From assembly GCA_963693365.1 (NCBI GenBank), contig CAVNZM010000011.1, positions 3,782,001-3,846,000 of the forward strand: a stretch of 64,000 nucleotides of DNA, in the 5' to 3' direction. The notes beneath the pieces are model-generated. The model saw nothing but the letters and a program-made list of their open reading frames with translations. It made no database searches and was not told where the DNA came from. Position numbers and translations under genes: made by a program. Below, piece by piece: positions 39,127 through 51,715 of the stretch (within the stretch, counting starts at the first letter, position 1; every line of letters starts with the position of its first letter). The DNA is from Amoebidium appalachense. Taxonomy: Eukaryota > Ichthyosporea.

Positions 39127-39938
39127 AGGGGGGGAGGGGAGGGGGGAGGGGGAGGAAGTGGAGGGAGGCTACATTTGACTGACGAGGGCGGGCACGAATA
39201 AACAATAAGAAATGTAGGAATACCGCGATCTCAAAAAATTTGCAGACCAATAATTTGCATGCGATCTGACTGATTAGCCATGTATGGAAATTTGGGCCGG
39301 AGTTTTGGCGCGCAAAAAAAATAAAAATAAATTAAGGGCCCTTAGAAAATAAAACAAATAAAAAAGCAGAATGCATCGCGGCAACATGATGTCATTGATG
39401 TGGGTTGCACTGTCTGTGTCCGGGCAGTCTAATGCGCAGAGAGAGGAAGATCTTATGGATATGTAGTCTAAACCGGCACAAGAATGCAATACGAGTAATA
39501 CCATTGGTGTGTATGTGTTTGTGTGGTGGTGGTGGTGCCACTGGTGCTGCTGCTGGTGGTGGGTGGATGGGTGGGTGGGTGGGGTGGTGGTGGTGGTGGG
39601 GGCAAGGGGGGGGGGGGGGGGAGGGGGTGGTTAACGTTACTGCACGTGGCTCTTTCAAGTGTGACCAGTATTGGCTGCCAGGCCATGTTTACTCATGTAA
39701 CATTTATTCTCTGGATAGCGGTGGATTGAACACGCATGCCGCCACCATGTGGTATTACTAAATCACCAAAGTCTAACACAGTAGTCTGTCACAAAGCCTA
39801 CATGGAGGGAACCTCGCGGGTAGATACAAAACGAATGGAAATGGTTATCTTGCTAATTTAAAAGAGCTGTACATAATCCCAGAGATGGCTAGGCTGTGTT
39901 GACCATGTTGGTGTTAACCTCTTAATTTGTGTGTGTGT

Positions 39939-39980
<42 letters not shown>

Positions 39981-40324
39981 CTAAGACAACAGATGGAGAG
40001 AAAGGTTCGGGAATCGGAGAGGAAGAGGGAGGGAAAGGGCGACAGGGAAAGAGCGAAAGAGAAAGAGAGGGGCACGGGGGGAGGGGGAGAGGGGGGACAG
40101 CAAAAATGGAGGGGAGGGAGGGGGGGGGGGGTTACTAACATAATTACACTACCGCCTATTTCAACAAGGCAAAGAAAGGGAGAGGGGAGTAGCATGCCAG
40201 GTGGTTGGTTGGGGTCGAGTTGTAAAAAAAGGGAGGGAAGACACATATGGCATCCGGATATAGTAGGTGAGTGGACGGGAAGGAGGGAAGCATCTAGAGA
40301 TACAGATTGGATAGAGAGCCTCGG

Positions 40325-40368
<44 letters not shown>

Positions 40369-41265
40369 AGGGAGGGGGGCACATTTGTCATAAGGAGAAC
40401 GAACATGGACCATGGTTGGTATGAATTAAGAAATAACGAGGGGGATAAGTGTCTAAGAGCAGAGCAGGGTTGGGTGAGGAGGCAAATCCCGGTTCAAATG
40501 ATCAAGGGAAGGGGGGGGGGGGGGGGGGGAGGCAAGGGGTGGGAGGCGAAGTGGATGGGTAGCGAGAAGGTGTGGGGAAGGGGGGCAGCGAAGGGGGGAG
40601 AGGTGGCATGCGAATGCCAGAAGTGGGGAAAGCAAAGGGACGTCGAAAAGGCTTGGGATGAGCATTGGTGTGCACCTGCAAGCGGGAGAGGGAGGGGGGG
40701 GGGGGGGGGCGGGATGAGGAGGGGAGTGCGGGGGGGGGGGGCTGACTTCACTCTTTAGAAGGTGGTCTGTATAGTTGGTGTGAGAGCGAGGTAAGAGGGG
40801 GCAGATGGGGGCTGGTACAAGGGAAGGGGAGGGTCAAACCGTGTTACACAGAACGAAGTATGATTGTTCAAAACGGGGAGCATTAAGTAGGCATGCGAAT
40901 ATGAACACACAGGAGTATGCGACAGATCTAGATTGCCCCGTCCTAGGGTAGGGTGGAGGAGGGGGCAGGAAGGGAGGGATTGGAGCGGGTATAATTAGAA
41001 AGAACATGATATGACATCAAATGGATTACTCTCACATGTGCTACTTAGAGGACAACTGCATGCTAATGGTATGTGTCGCTACAGCCACACCTGCGGGGCA
41101 ACAGCCCTTATTTGAGGTTTGTGTGTGTGTGTGTGTGTGTGGGGAGGGGGGGAGGGGGGGGGGGGGAGGGGGGGAGTTGTTGTTGTTGTTGCTTTTTAGG
41201 GTAGGCAGACCATCCTAAACGTTGGCCTCCCCGCCCTCCCCCCTTCCCCCCCCCCCCCCCCTTTC

Positions 41266-41296
<31 letters not shown>

Positions 41297-42051
41297 GGAG
41301 GGGGGGATCGTGACCCTGATGTCGAGTTCCACACCACTGGCTCGTTAAGTGCAAGAACCAACTGTCAGATGCATATGCATTGATTGATTGAAGAATGGTG
41401 GTTGGAAGCTGGAGAAAGCCACAGCACGTCCAAGTATGCCACGTGTGGCTAACCCATCGATAGCTGCATCGTGGAATGGTTGGGCTGGAAAAGACTTAAG
41501 GCCAGATCATGGGAGGGAAAAAAAAAAGAAGCCGAATCTTATGGGTGGATGGGTGGATGGGGAGGGGGGAGGGGGAGGGGGAGTGAGGGGTTCTTTCTCA
41601 TGGTAGTTTTTATTAAGTGTTGGTCCTTCCAAGACAGTACTGTACTGAAGCATCACGAACCAAGGACAGACGGGTGAGGAACAGGAACGAACAAGTGCAG
41701 GAAGAGACGCCGGAGGTCGGACAGAGAAAGAGAGAAGGGGAGAGGGGAAGGGACTCGGAGAGAGATGGGGGGAGGGGGGAGGAGGGAGAAAAAATAGGCT
41801 CGAGAGAGAGAAAAAAGCAGCATGGTTTCTCTGCTGTATTCCATGAGTTCAAGTGTGCTTCTCCTCTCCTTCTCACTCCTACCCCGTGTGCTGTATGTAC
41901 TTCGTAACTCTTGTTCACCAAACTTTACCCCCCCCCCCCCCCCCCCACCCTCCACCCGCCATCTAACCGTGAACAGCGGTTAAGCACAACAAATAGTTGT
42001 GGTGAGTTTTGCACACAGGAATGACAAAAAAAAAGTACCGGCCGCAAAGCG
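37137..42051. other. Long low-complexity intergenic region
   Basis: G tracts (37151-37181, 37258-37308, 37921-37952, 39100-39126, 39938-39980, 40328-40367, 40510-40528, 41275-41300) and C tracts (37591-37618, 37990-38090, 38410-38430, 41930-41946) are scattered through it, with a CA array at about 38104-38142. No exon with credible splice sites and coding character was found. Confidence 0.45.
40833..40930 (-). repeat. DR repeat, degenerate 3' part (copy J)
   Basis: The plus strand reads gtcaaaccgtgttacacaga, acgaagta and ttgttcaaa, then a degraded match as far as the agtatgcga block. Weak but collinear with the family on the minus strand. Confidence 0.4.
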
Positions 42052-45000
42052 ATGGAGCAAGGTGCCCGGCAGGAAGCAAGCAACTCCGAAACCAATGACA
42101 CAAAGGAAAGGAACGAAGAGTTACGCATCTCACAGGTAACTGGGTTCGGCCTGCCGGTTGCAACACGCCGGCCCGATCCACTTAACAGTGTGGAAAAATC
42201 AATGACCGGTCTACTCAGTCTCCCGATTATTTCTCCACTTATGTGCCGTGCAGTGCTAACCCTGTGTGTCTCTAGATCTGCAACCCCGCCGCATAACTCA
42301 AGAAACTTGTCAAAATGTTAGGGGTTGTGAAACTGTTACAACGGTTGAGACCTCCTTTCCCGCGCTTTTAGAGTTTTACTAGCGGAGACAGGCGTGATGG
42401 CTAAGCAATTTTCAAGACCATTTTCTCGTTGGTCTTAAGTGATGGCTTTTTTTTGCTTTTTGGCTGATCGCCATGATGCAGTGTGATGATTTCAGACAAC
42501 AAGCTTTAGCCAGTCCCATGTTGAGCTTCTTTTCTCAAGATTTCTGTTTATTTTTCGTGAGTGAGTGGACTGTCACACCCTGAGTGTGCCCATTAATACC
42601 GATGTACGATACTATAGGCGTTATATATTCCCACTGTTGCAGAGACTATATTAGCTTGAAAGATGGTGAACTCCAAAAACTTCTTCAACACACACTGAGT
42701 CAGGCTGTGTGTTCAAAAATGCACCCAGGAGCATTTGATTGGCTGTCTTGCGCGCCAGATTTTCCGATATACCAAATATGGCGAACCGACATCCTTTAGC
42801 GACCGGGCCCGATCATTGGTTTGACCTGGAACTCCGGGTCGACTCGAAAGAACCGTTATGTAGTCTGCCTTCGATGGTTTTCTAGAATGGCGTGCACTGC
42901 CAACCGAAAGTTCTGCCACAACATTCTAATAAACAGATTCTTCTAAGTAAGAAAAAAGTAAAAAAATGTCGAGGGAAAAAATACTATAAATGAATACTTT
43001 TTTGTAGAAAAGTTGTCAGGTTCGGACAAGGATAATTGTAGAATACCAAGGTGGCTACTTGAGTTTTTGCGCTGGCATTCATCCCAATAAGGAAGTTATA
43101 AACTTTCTAATCGAATCAACTTCGTTTACTAAATTTAAAAGTTCATTAGAAAGGACCCGGCACGCACGCCCCGCTGCCACCCACCCTTTTCTCTGTGTGC
43201 GTGCGAGCTGTCTGTGTGGACAACAAGAAGGAAACGTTTCGCTTGTGTTTACAACCGAAAAAATGATCGCTGTAAGTGTCTTTACTAAGCTAGTGAGAAA
43301 AAAAAAATACAGGGCGTAAGAAGTTGTAGCTGTAAGGCTTTGGTTTTAACATGCTCCTTTTTTGAGCGGGTGTAAAGTGGAATCAACAGAACAAGAACAT
43401 GCATAGGCTTCACCCTGTTTAGGATGTCACTTGCCACTCATTTTCCTGTCTATCTCTCCACGCGCCTTTTACAATGTCAGATGCCACGAAAATATTCTGA
43501 AGAATTAAAGCTGGATGAGTTCACACGGCCTACTTCTCTGTGTAGGAAAGAAACGTGTAGCAGCAAAAACAGGAGCCTTTACAGACCAAGCACGCACTCA
43601 TATAAGCACGGAAGTTGAGGGCACGGCAAACTGTATAGACGCGTGTAGTTCACGCACATCCGTGATTGCGCAGTCGATCACGTGAAGGTGGAACGTAGGT
43701 GTGAAGTATAGAACATGGTCTTTGGGCATGCTCTCACACGGGTTGTTCCCGCTTATGGGCAATATGCTTACCATTCCCTTTCCCTTACCCCCCCACCCCC
43801 CTCCGCCCTTTCCCTCTCCCTCTGCCGCCCTCCCCCCTTCCCTCGCCTCCTCCCCCTGTCTGTTTCTCCCGCAGCAAGCAGCAGTTCGTTTCCAGGCCCT
43901 GGTTGTCCCTGCGCGGTCCATCCACGTAAGTGTTCGGTGTGTTTGGTTGTGGCTGGGTGTGGGCACTTTTCGAGGGTGTGCCTGTGCCTATGCCTGTGCA
44001 CATGCTTTGTACGTGTACGTTGACAGGTATCGACTCAGTGTCTTTTCCCTGTGTGTGTGTGTTGGGTGGTGAAAGGGGGGGGGGAGGGGAGGGGAGGAAG
44101 CTCTGGTTGTGACGGCATGTGTTGAAGCAGGGTAACACGTACATAGGACAAAGTGGGATGCTTTTGTGTGCAAGTCATTGGCTCGATAATGTGTGCAAGG
44201 CATCTGCCCTCTTTTTTTTTTAACTACCCTGAGTATACCTGCTTGGGGAACACTCACATTTTTATGTACGATCTGTTTTTCTGTGCAGTGAAGTTTACAA
44301 ATTCCTCCTGCCCTAATTTCATGTAACATGTCTTTCATAGAGCTTGGTACTCCTGTCCGTTCTTGCCTTTTTAGTCGTGTGTTTGGCCTGTGTCGGTGTT
44401 CACGATTGTGCTGATGTGTGCATTCGCCATAGCTTCTGCTGAGACGTTCTCTATACTCTTCTTCGATAGAAGACCCCACCTTTTTCTCGCTTTTTTTGGC
44501 AAGTTCTGTGTGCCCCTTCCAAAGGTTTTCTCGTGGGTCACTATGTTTTCTTCGATTTTACATTTTGTGGTGTATGTCCATCTATGCCTTTAATTGTCCG
44601 TCATGAATGTGTATCTCATACCACATGAGTGTGTATCTCATACCATACAACACATATTTAACCCTCACCCCTTCTCTCTTTCTCCGTCTTCTCGCCCCCT
44701 CCCCCCCCCCCCCCCTGGGTCCTCCCTGAGGATGGGCTCTGTTTATGACGCGTACTGTGCACACGGCTGATGTTGCATACTTGAATGTTTGCCTTTGCAT
44801 GTGTCCTGCACCATACTTCTCGTCGTGTATGCGTACTTCGTACCGTGTTTCGCATCCCCCCCCCCCCCCCCCCCCCCCCCTTCCTCTCTTATAACACACA
44901 CACATGCACACCATTTCTGTACGTGGTGGGACTGTGCATACAACAAAGGGTATCTGTTGTGTTTACTATAGGATGGTAACATAAACTCCGGTTTCCCCAC

Positions 45001-45574
45001 AAACATGCACTTCTTCCCGTCATCCCGCCAGGCATTCTACGTGCTGTACCTTTATCTGCCTTGTGCTCGTGTCTTGACCATCGAACCCCCCTCCACACAC
45101 ACACACACACCGACTCCCCATTCCATCCCGGCTTTCTGTTAGCGTCCTTGTAATATGAACCACTTTGTTTGTGGATTTCTGCACTGTTTTTGCGGTTGTG
45201 ATGGTTTTGTTTAAGGTACCCTCCTCTCCCTTCCCCTTTGTCCCACACACGCACTCGCACGCGCACCCCCCCCCCCCCCCCACACACACATCCCTCCCCC
45301 CCTCCCCCCCTTGATGCTTGAGTTGCCCACACTTTTCTTGGCCCCACCGGTTTTTTTGTGCTGACGCTGTGGATGCACGTGCAGGTGCGGAGGGTTCTGA
45401 GCAAGACCAAGCGTGTGGGCTACGCCACGCTCGAGTGGACACAGAACTTCCCCCCCGAGGTGCACACCTTTGCCCAGATGCCCTACATCGCTGCCCGCCA
45501 CTTCAAGAACCCCAACGTTGAGGTATTGGAACCCTCCCCTCGCTCCGCGCCCCCCTCCCCCTCTCCTTTCTCCT

Positions 45575-45608
<34 letters not shown>

Positions 45609-45950
45609 GCCCTTTTTTCTCTCTCTCCCTGTCTCTCTCCCCACACTCCCTCCATGCACCTCATCATGCTACGGCATTGTTTTCATTGGCGTTTAGTTTT
45701 GCACTTTCCGCTCCCTCCCTCTCTGCGTTTGCACATGGCACGTATTGCTGTTGGTTTTCTTTCCGTGTGGATGTATTTATATGGTTGTCCTGTTGTGTTT
45801 CATTGATATTACTACTGCAATGCTGTCTTTGCTGGATGTCCAGAGGTTTGTTTGAAAACTGTTCTTTTAACCAGACAAGTTGGTACCACATTAACACCTC
45901 CACTTGTCCTCTTACTCTCCATGCACATGGGCATCTATTGCATTCATGTG

Positions 45951-46016
<66 letters not shown>

Positions 46017-46070
46017 CACAAAGCGGCCGAGTTCCTGCCCCCCACCAAGCGCGCCTTCTTCCCCAAGTAA
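42052..46070 (+). CDS. Small four-exon gene, function unknown
   Basis: Exons 43875-43925, 45385-45522 and 46017-46070 all join in phase 0 with clear GT-AG sites, and AATAAA follows the stop by 67 bp. A first exon at 42052-42135 (MEQGARQEASNSETNDTK and on to gtaactg) also joins in phase 0 but is less certain. The product would be about 108 residues. Recognisable pieces are VRRVLSKTKRVGYATLEW, FPPEVHTFAQMPYIAARHF, KNPNVE and a basic C-terminus ending LPPTKRAFFPK. The PYIAARHFKNPNVE segment faintly recalls the I-Q-Y-K-N-P-x-V region of the L51/S25/CI-B8 fold (mitochondrial ribosomal or complex I subunits). This is a guess. The last acceptor is the end of a CA array. Confidence 0.6.
44720..44855 (+). 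repeat. DR repeat, 3' part, second subfamily (copy K)
   Basis: Starts cctccctgaggatgggctct and carries the ctgatgttgcatacttgaat block of copies F and M. It ends gtttcgcat followed by a C tract. It is in the intron between the exons at 43,925 and 45,385, sense orientation. Confidence 0.85.
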
Positions 46071-46136
46071 ACGCTTGGTGCCTACTATATGCACGAGTAT
46101 GTGTCAGCTGTAAGGCGGGGTTCGCCCGGGTGGGCT

Positions 46137-46142
46137 AATAAA
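46137..46142 (+). terminator. AATAAA poly(A) signal of the four-exon gene
   Basis: 67 bp after the TAA at 46068-46070, in the sequence gctaataaatacg. Confidence 0.7.
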
Positions 46143-46221
46143 TACGTTTCTGATCCCGCGAGGTCGGGAATTGAATGCAGAGTTATCATGGTACTTAAGT
46201 TTGACAGCCCGCCGCCCCCCT

Positions 46222-46261
<40 letters not shown>

Positions 46262-46416
46262 ACACACACACACATACATACACACACAAATCTGGGGGCC
46301 TTTCAGAAGAGTGGGCACTGCCTATAGTGATCGATGGTTGTGTATGCTTTCAGATTTGCCATTGTGTTGTCCGTAATGAATGTGAACATTGTACTGGGTT
46401 TCTTGTACTAGCTCCC

Positions 46417-46530
46417 CTGATGATGGGTTCTGCTTTGCGGTTCTGCTTACCTTGCACTATAGGCTGTTCACCGCTGATGTTGCATATTTGAATATTTGCC
46501 TTTTGCATGTGTTTTGCACTATTAATATTA
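46417..46530 (+). repeat. DR repeat, diverged 3' part (copy L)
   Basis: Contains gatgatgggttctgctt, gctgatgttgcatatttgaa and tttgcatgtgttttgcacta, collinear with copy K. It lacks the C tract and is interrupted, so it is an older copy. Confidence 0.6.
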
Positions 46531-46807
46531 TCATTGTTTATTTCTCAAACCTAGCGGTTGCGCAAATGTAAAATTTAACGCACGAAAAGGGCAGCTCTCA
46601 TGCTACAAAAATACTTGACATGTATGTAATACACTGCAAGAAAACAGGCTTGTGCACAACTTTGCATGGTGTGTGTGACGTGTGGTGATGGTGATGGTGG
46701 TTCTGTAGACAGCCATAATGTGATGGTGTTGTGTGCGTACGTACATGCATATGTGGTGGTAGTGGTGTGTGGGCGAATGGGCTTGGGTGGGGAACTTCCT
46801 CCAGGAA

Positions 46808-46809
<2 letters not shown>

Positions 46810-46867
<58 letters not shown>
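46810..46867. repeat. Uninterrupted run of about 58 G
   Basis: The longest pure homopolymer I noticed in the window. It lies in the spacer downstream of the four-exon gene. Assembly length is doubtful for such tracts. Confidence 0.9.
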
Positions 46868-47718
46868 CTTGAAGCGCCGTCACTTGGATTATGTTGCTAC
46901 CGAGCCAGGCTATCAGTGTCCGCCACCCCATAGCTGGGAAATATATGTCAGTATATGGGCATAACTCAGTCGGGCCAAAAAAAAAAGGGGCAAAAAAAAA
47001 AAAAAGATCGATGATTCCGTGTGATCAGGGACCGTGGAGAGGCCTACATAGGGCCATACGTGTCTCCGTACGTGGGGGGTCTGAGATCTGATATCGCCAT
47101 TCGCCGGCCGGCTGTCACAGCAACACCTCAGTCAGTCAGTAACAGTAGCAGCTTCAGTTAGCCGCACCGTCGACCAGGATCCCCCAAAACTTTCCATCAG
47201 GTGTACAGTATGCATGTGTACGGTGTCTTTCTTTTTTTTTCTTTTTTTCTTTTGACTGGATTTATTCGACGGAAAGATATGCAAGTATGCACGGCATACA
47301 GTATGCGTCCGCGCGTAACATACTCCGCGCACAACATAACGTCGACGCCGATTTTCAAAAATCTTAACATACTGACCTCGGTCATTTTTCGGGATTATGT
47401 TAGCGCACCAAGGGGTCCTATACATAGTAGGACGAATTATCGGGTTTATCTGGTCAGTTTAGACCCCCTATCTTTAGTATTTCGATCCCTTTCCCAGACA
47501 AAACAGTGGTTCGCCGTGATTTCCCGCCCAAAGCTCGGCAGGGCCAATGATAGGCGGCGGCCGCACATCGCATGGTATGCAAAGGACTCATGTAGCCGAC
47601 TATGTCGATAAACGAGCAGAAACATACGAAGGCCCCAACTAGTTCGAAGCAGTCTTGTATAGCTGGTTTTTACTCCTAGTCATATAGGCAGGTTGAATGC
47701 ATATTAAACCCACCGATC

Positions 47719-48273
47719 ATGACCAAGCCAGTAGTCCAGGTGCAGGCAGCTGCACTTGGGGCGTTGAATAGTGCACTGCACACAGTAAATGAGGCCACAG
47801 ACAAGTTTCAGGAAACTACCCAAGAAGCCCAAGCAATCATTTCTGAGGGTTTTGTAAACGCAAACAACACAATCAACAACGCAACCACACGTGCGATTGC
47901 ACAAGCCGAAACGGCAAAAGCACAATTGCGCTCGCACATGGAGAGTTTAGAGAGCCGCAGAGCCCCCACACGCGCGGAATCGCTGAGTCTTTTCCGTGTG
48001 AGTTACGGTAATGGTTTGGAGCTTGATGAAACCCTGAATACGGATTTGTATGAGGCGAAGGGGGAGGGGTTGCCTCTTACTAGTGTAGGTGTGTGGTGCC
48101 AAATTCGTGGTGTGAGAGTAAGGTGTGAGGGAGCAGAAAGACTAGTACGTCCTTGTTTATATGAGTTGTTTTGTGTGTGTGTGTGTATGTGTGTGTGTGT
48201 TTCTTTTTTTGGTTTGGTCCCCTTGAAAAAAATTAGTATGTTTTTATTATTATTTGAATCAATTACTTATTGA
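47719..48273 (+). CDS. Coiled-coil protein gene carried inside the TIR element
   Basis: Starts MTKPVVQVQAAALGALNSAL. About 90 residues of Ala/Asn/Thr/Gln-rich helix follow (ATDKFQETTQEAQAIISEGF, IAQAETAKAQLRSHMESLES), then a Leu/Asp-rich stretch (YGNGLELDETLNTDLYEA). The open frame then runs into a GT array and a hydrophobic tail, which suggests that exon 1 really ends at a donor near 48084-48088. Acceptor-like ttatttag/CGGG (about 48298) and catttag/CGG (about 48690) lie downstream. No family recognised. The 5' flank has no clear TATA. Confidence 0.5.
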   Translation: MTKPVVQVQAAALGALNSALHTVNEATDKFQETTQEAQAIISEGFVNANNTINNATTRAIAQAETAKAQLRSHMESLESRRAPTRAESLSLFRVSYGNGLELDETLNTDLYEAKGEGLPLTSVGVWCQIRGVRVRCEGAERLVRPCLYELFCVCVCMCVCVSFFGLVPLKKISMFLLLFESITY

Positions 48274-48382
48274 TTTCCTCTATATTTACTTATTTAGCGG
48301 GTTGGAGAGGAGGGGAGGGGGGGGGGGGGGGGGGGGGACTTGATGTACTAAATGCTAGACTTTCAAGTATTGATTTAGATTT

Positions 48383-48489
<107 letters not shown>

Positions 48490-48765
48490 CACACACACAC
48501 ACACATAGGCTTTCACGCTTTCAGCTTCTTTTTTTTTTTTTTTTTTTCAAAGTTTTTTTTTTTTTTTTCCGAATTTCCCTTTTTTTTTTTCTTTTCACCA
48601 TCTCAAAAAGGAACTAGTATAAGTATTCTTTGTTTATTCATTCATTTGATCAATTTATTATTTGTTTACTACTATATTTATGTCATTTAGCGGTTTGCGG
48701 ATTCCCCGCCCAATGGAGAGGCCCAGTGTGGCCTCCTGGGCGGGGCGGGAGGGCGGGCGGGCGGG

Positions 48766-48799
<34 letters not shown>

Positions 48800-48959
48800 A
48801 ACATAATCGAGACGGGCTCTGGGAGCCTATTTTTAGATACTAATTAAAATTTAACATAACGACCTCGACCCTTGTCGGGGCGGTATGTTATGCGCGGACG
48901 CATACTGTACTGAGAAGACAATAAAAACTTCACGAGTTAGCCAGTAACAAGTGCATACT

Positions 48960-50640
48960 GAGATACCTGAACACTCAGTCTGTGTGAAAATCATATAAAT
49001 ACTCAATGTGACGACCAACAGAATTCAACAAGAAGTCTAAAGTGTTCACATTGCAGACACCCGTAGGGAAAGAGGTAATAAAACTCACACCTATCAACAT
49101 GCTTGCGATTAAAAAGTTCAGCACAAAAGTGGCACCAGCGGCGATGAAAACAAGAATTACAACGCCACTGCACAACTTCCCAGGCAATATCAACATCAGA
49201 GCACCATACAGACTTATCTACTAGGGTAGTATCCATACGTACAGCGGGAGATTCTGAAATGTATCCTGCCAAAGCTCCCAAAAAGCGATAATGATCAGTA
49301 GTCGGTGTTGCCTAAGGAACATAACACATGCCGACTGAGTTTTACCTTTGATTTCTCTATCAGAACGAGAAAGAAACTTATACTGTGTATGGTAATAACG
49401 CGAAAAGGCAGAAAAAACAGGAAAAGAAAAGAAAGAGGGAGTGAGATAGCGAGAGGAAGAATCAGGTTGAAAAGAGGGTAGTAGGCTGAGGACATTCAGA
49501 AGTAGCGTTGGTGAATCGGGGGGGAAGAGGGATGGAGGGGGGGGGGGGAAAGAAAGCATAAAGAGGGTGACCATCAGGTATCCTAACTAAATGAAAACAA
49601 AAACGAAGAGACAATTCCTCCATACGACAAACAGCAGACGACAATCCAAACATACTGATTAAGGGAGGCACAAACCGAGTACGAAACAAAGCGCGCAGCG
49701 CAGTACCCTGAAAATCGTCGAACTCTTTCAGAGCCACGGCCGCCTCGCGAGGTGGGGCGCAGGCCAATAGCGGAAGTCCATATTTGAAAGTCGGCCGTAA
49801 AAAAGTTTTATAGTAGAGAAGAAGGTTCGCAGGATGGATCACAGACTCCCGTTGAAACATATTTGACACGATGTGAAGCTTACCCTTCGCACGAGCGATC
49901 CGTGCCGTGAGGAGCTTGCGGAAATCAATACCCCGTGCAGTAAAGGGAATACCCAAATAGTCATAGGTGCTCTGAACAGGAATAGGAAGACCGGCCAATC
50001 GAAAGGAAGCGTTTGTCGAAAAAGTAGCACACTTTGCAATTCCGACTGTCATGAGATTCTCGGTGCACCATTGATCCACCTGACAAAGCATCTGGTGCAT
50101 GACATCTTCGGTTAAGGAACAAAGAACAATATTGTCCGCAAAAAGGAGACCCGGTACACGGCGGGTATGCAGTTGGCCAAAGGGTTCGAGGGCGCAGGCT
50201 AAATCGTCAATGAAAACGTCAAACAACAACGGACTCAGGAGGTACCCCTGCAGAAGACCCCGAGGGAACGGGAAAAACCGGGTGTTCATGTTCCATTGAC
50301 CGCCGCTCGTCCGCGAGTGGTATCGAACAACGCTTGCAGAAGACGGCCAAAGGGGGCTGGTAAGCCCCGCATAGCCAGCTTATGCCATAACCAACCAGTG
50401 GGTACGGTGTCGTAGGCGTTCTTAAGGTCGATGAAGACAACGTGTGGAGAGCCAGAAGCCTTAGTAATGGATTCATGGAGTAACAGGCTGTGAGTATAAC
50501 ACGAATAGGCATGACGAAAGCCCCCTTGAAGGGAAAAAAGACGGAACACGGTGTCTTTCTTTTGACTCGGTTTTACTAAGTTGCTCCGTTGATGAAGGCA
50601 ACCGTTACGTGCAGCCACAGGGCTACATACCCACCAATAG
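48960..50640 (-). pseudogene. Second LINE copy, 5'-truncated and decayed
   Basis: On the minus strand, reverse transcriptase motif A (FIDLKNAYDTV) is at about 50430, then GRAAVNG, then after a frame change LLQGYLLSPLLFDVFIDDLA and motif C as LLFADNIVL. The catalytic FADD is therefore FADN. The C-terminal Cys cluster (WRCNSCFHRRWCHFC, about 49120) lies in another frame. ORF1, the endonuclease and the reverse transcriptase N-terminus are missing, typical of incomplete reverse transcription. Motif spacing and the Cys cluster match the LINE at 27.4-32.1 kb, so both belong to one family. It begins about 50 bp from the right end of the TIR element. Confidence 0.85.
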
Positions 50641-51480
50641 AACTGAAAAAGCCAAACGGTGTCTTCTTATAATGACTTAATTGATATGCTCAGCAAAATA
50701 GAAGCCATCGAGATATCACCGATATCTCGGAGAAGAAAATACAAAAGCCCTCACTCTCGGATACGGAGGAGATAACGACTTAAATAATCATACTGTTGTA
50801 ATACGTAGTATTTACATATGGTAAGATCTTCTCAGTTTGTGTTATGTTTCAGTTCATATGCTTAGTGTATATGCTGTTATGTCTCCGCGGCGAGCATTCG
50901 TGTCAATCGATCGATTCAGATCTATTCAGATCTATTTGCTTTGTTTACATTTCGTCGGTGCCGGCTCATCCAGTCAGATGTCGGCGTTTGCTGACGAATG
51001 AGCCAATCATAAATGTGATATCTGCTTTTCCAATCGGATGATCGAATACAATTACATATGTTCGGTTACTTGGAAACGAACTACGGTGAGACTCGCGTGA
51101 GTGGACACTTATGGCCTCTTCTGTGTTGATTGGAACACGTAAATGCTGCGGCCATAGAGAACGAATAACTAACAAGCAGGTTGTGAGTGATTGGGGAGTC
51201 TCATCTTCGACCAGTCATGTCGAGGGTATCCCGGTAAAGTCCAGCTGCAATGAGTGGTCGTTGTAAACCTGCAGTTACACATGTGAGAGAGACAGCACTC
51301 CGAAAGGTAACTGGTAACCAAAGTCACAAACAGGAAAAGTACTGGTACCTGTTTATTTGGAGTATATTTCGGGGCTGTGTAAGTCATAAGTCATGCAGCA
51401 GTAAAGATTATATATGAGTGTTAGAACCGGCAAGAGACCAAGTAGTCACACACAGTAATTACTAGCCCTGTACTAATCTG
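50641..51480. other. Spacer left of the Gag promoter
   Basis: No gene recognised. A GAGCCAATCA box occurs at about 51000. The sequence is of ordinary composition without microsatellites. Confidence 0.4.
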
Positions 51481-51486
51481 TAATAT

Positions 51487-51554
51487 GATTGGTCGGCTAG
51501 GGAGTTGTGTGATTGGTCAAGTAATCTTGTCCGGGTCGACCATCCGTATATAAA
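51487..51554 (+). promoter_or_regulatory. Promoter of the Gag gene: two inverted CCAAT boxes and a TATA box
   Basis: GATTGGTC at 51487 and again at 51511 (24 bp apart), then TATATAAA at 51547-51554. The Gag ATG follows 162 bp later. Confidence 0.75.
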
Positions 51555-51715
51555 CGCACGCATCGATCTTCTGAAATCCAGTTCAGAGTGAACCCCGTTT
51601 ACACTCATACACATACATTTTACACTGAAGTGTCCGTGAGGATACTTTACAAGCTACACCAATCCAATTGCTATATTGCAAAACTTCCGTCTCGGCTGTT
51701 GCTTTCGCCCCCAAC

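Noticed and set aside
39405-39761. 118-codon plus-strand frame
   Set aside because: It runs through GGT and G repeats, with no splice or domain support.
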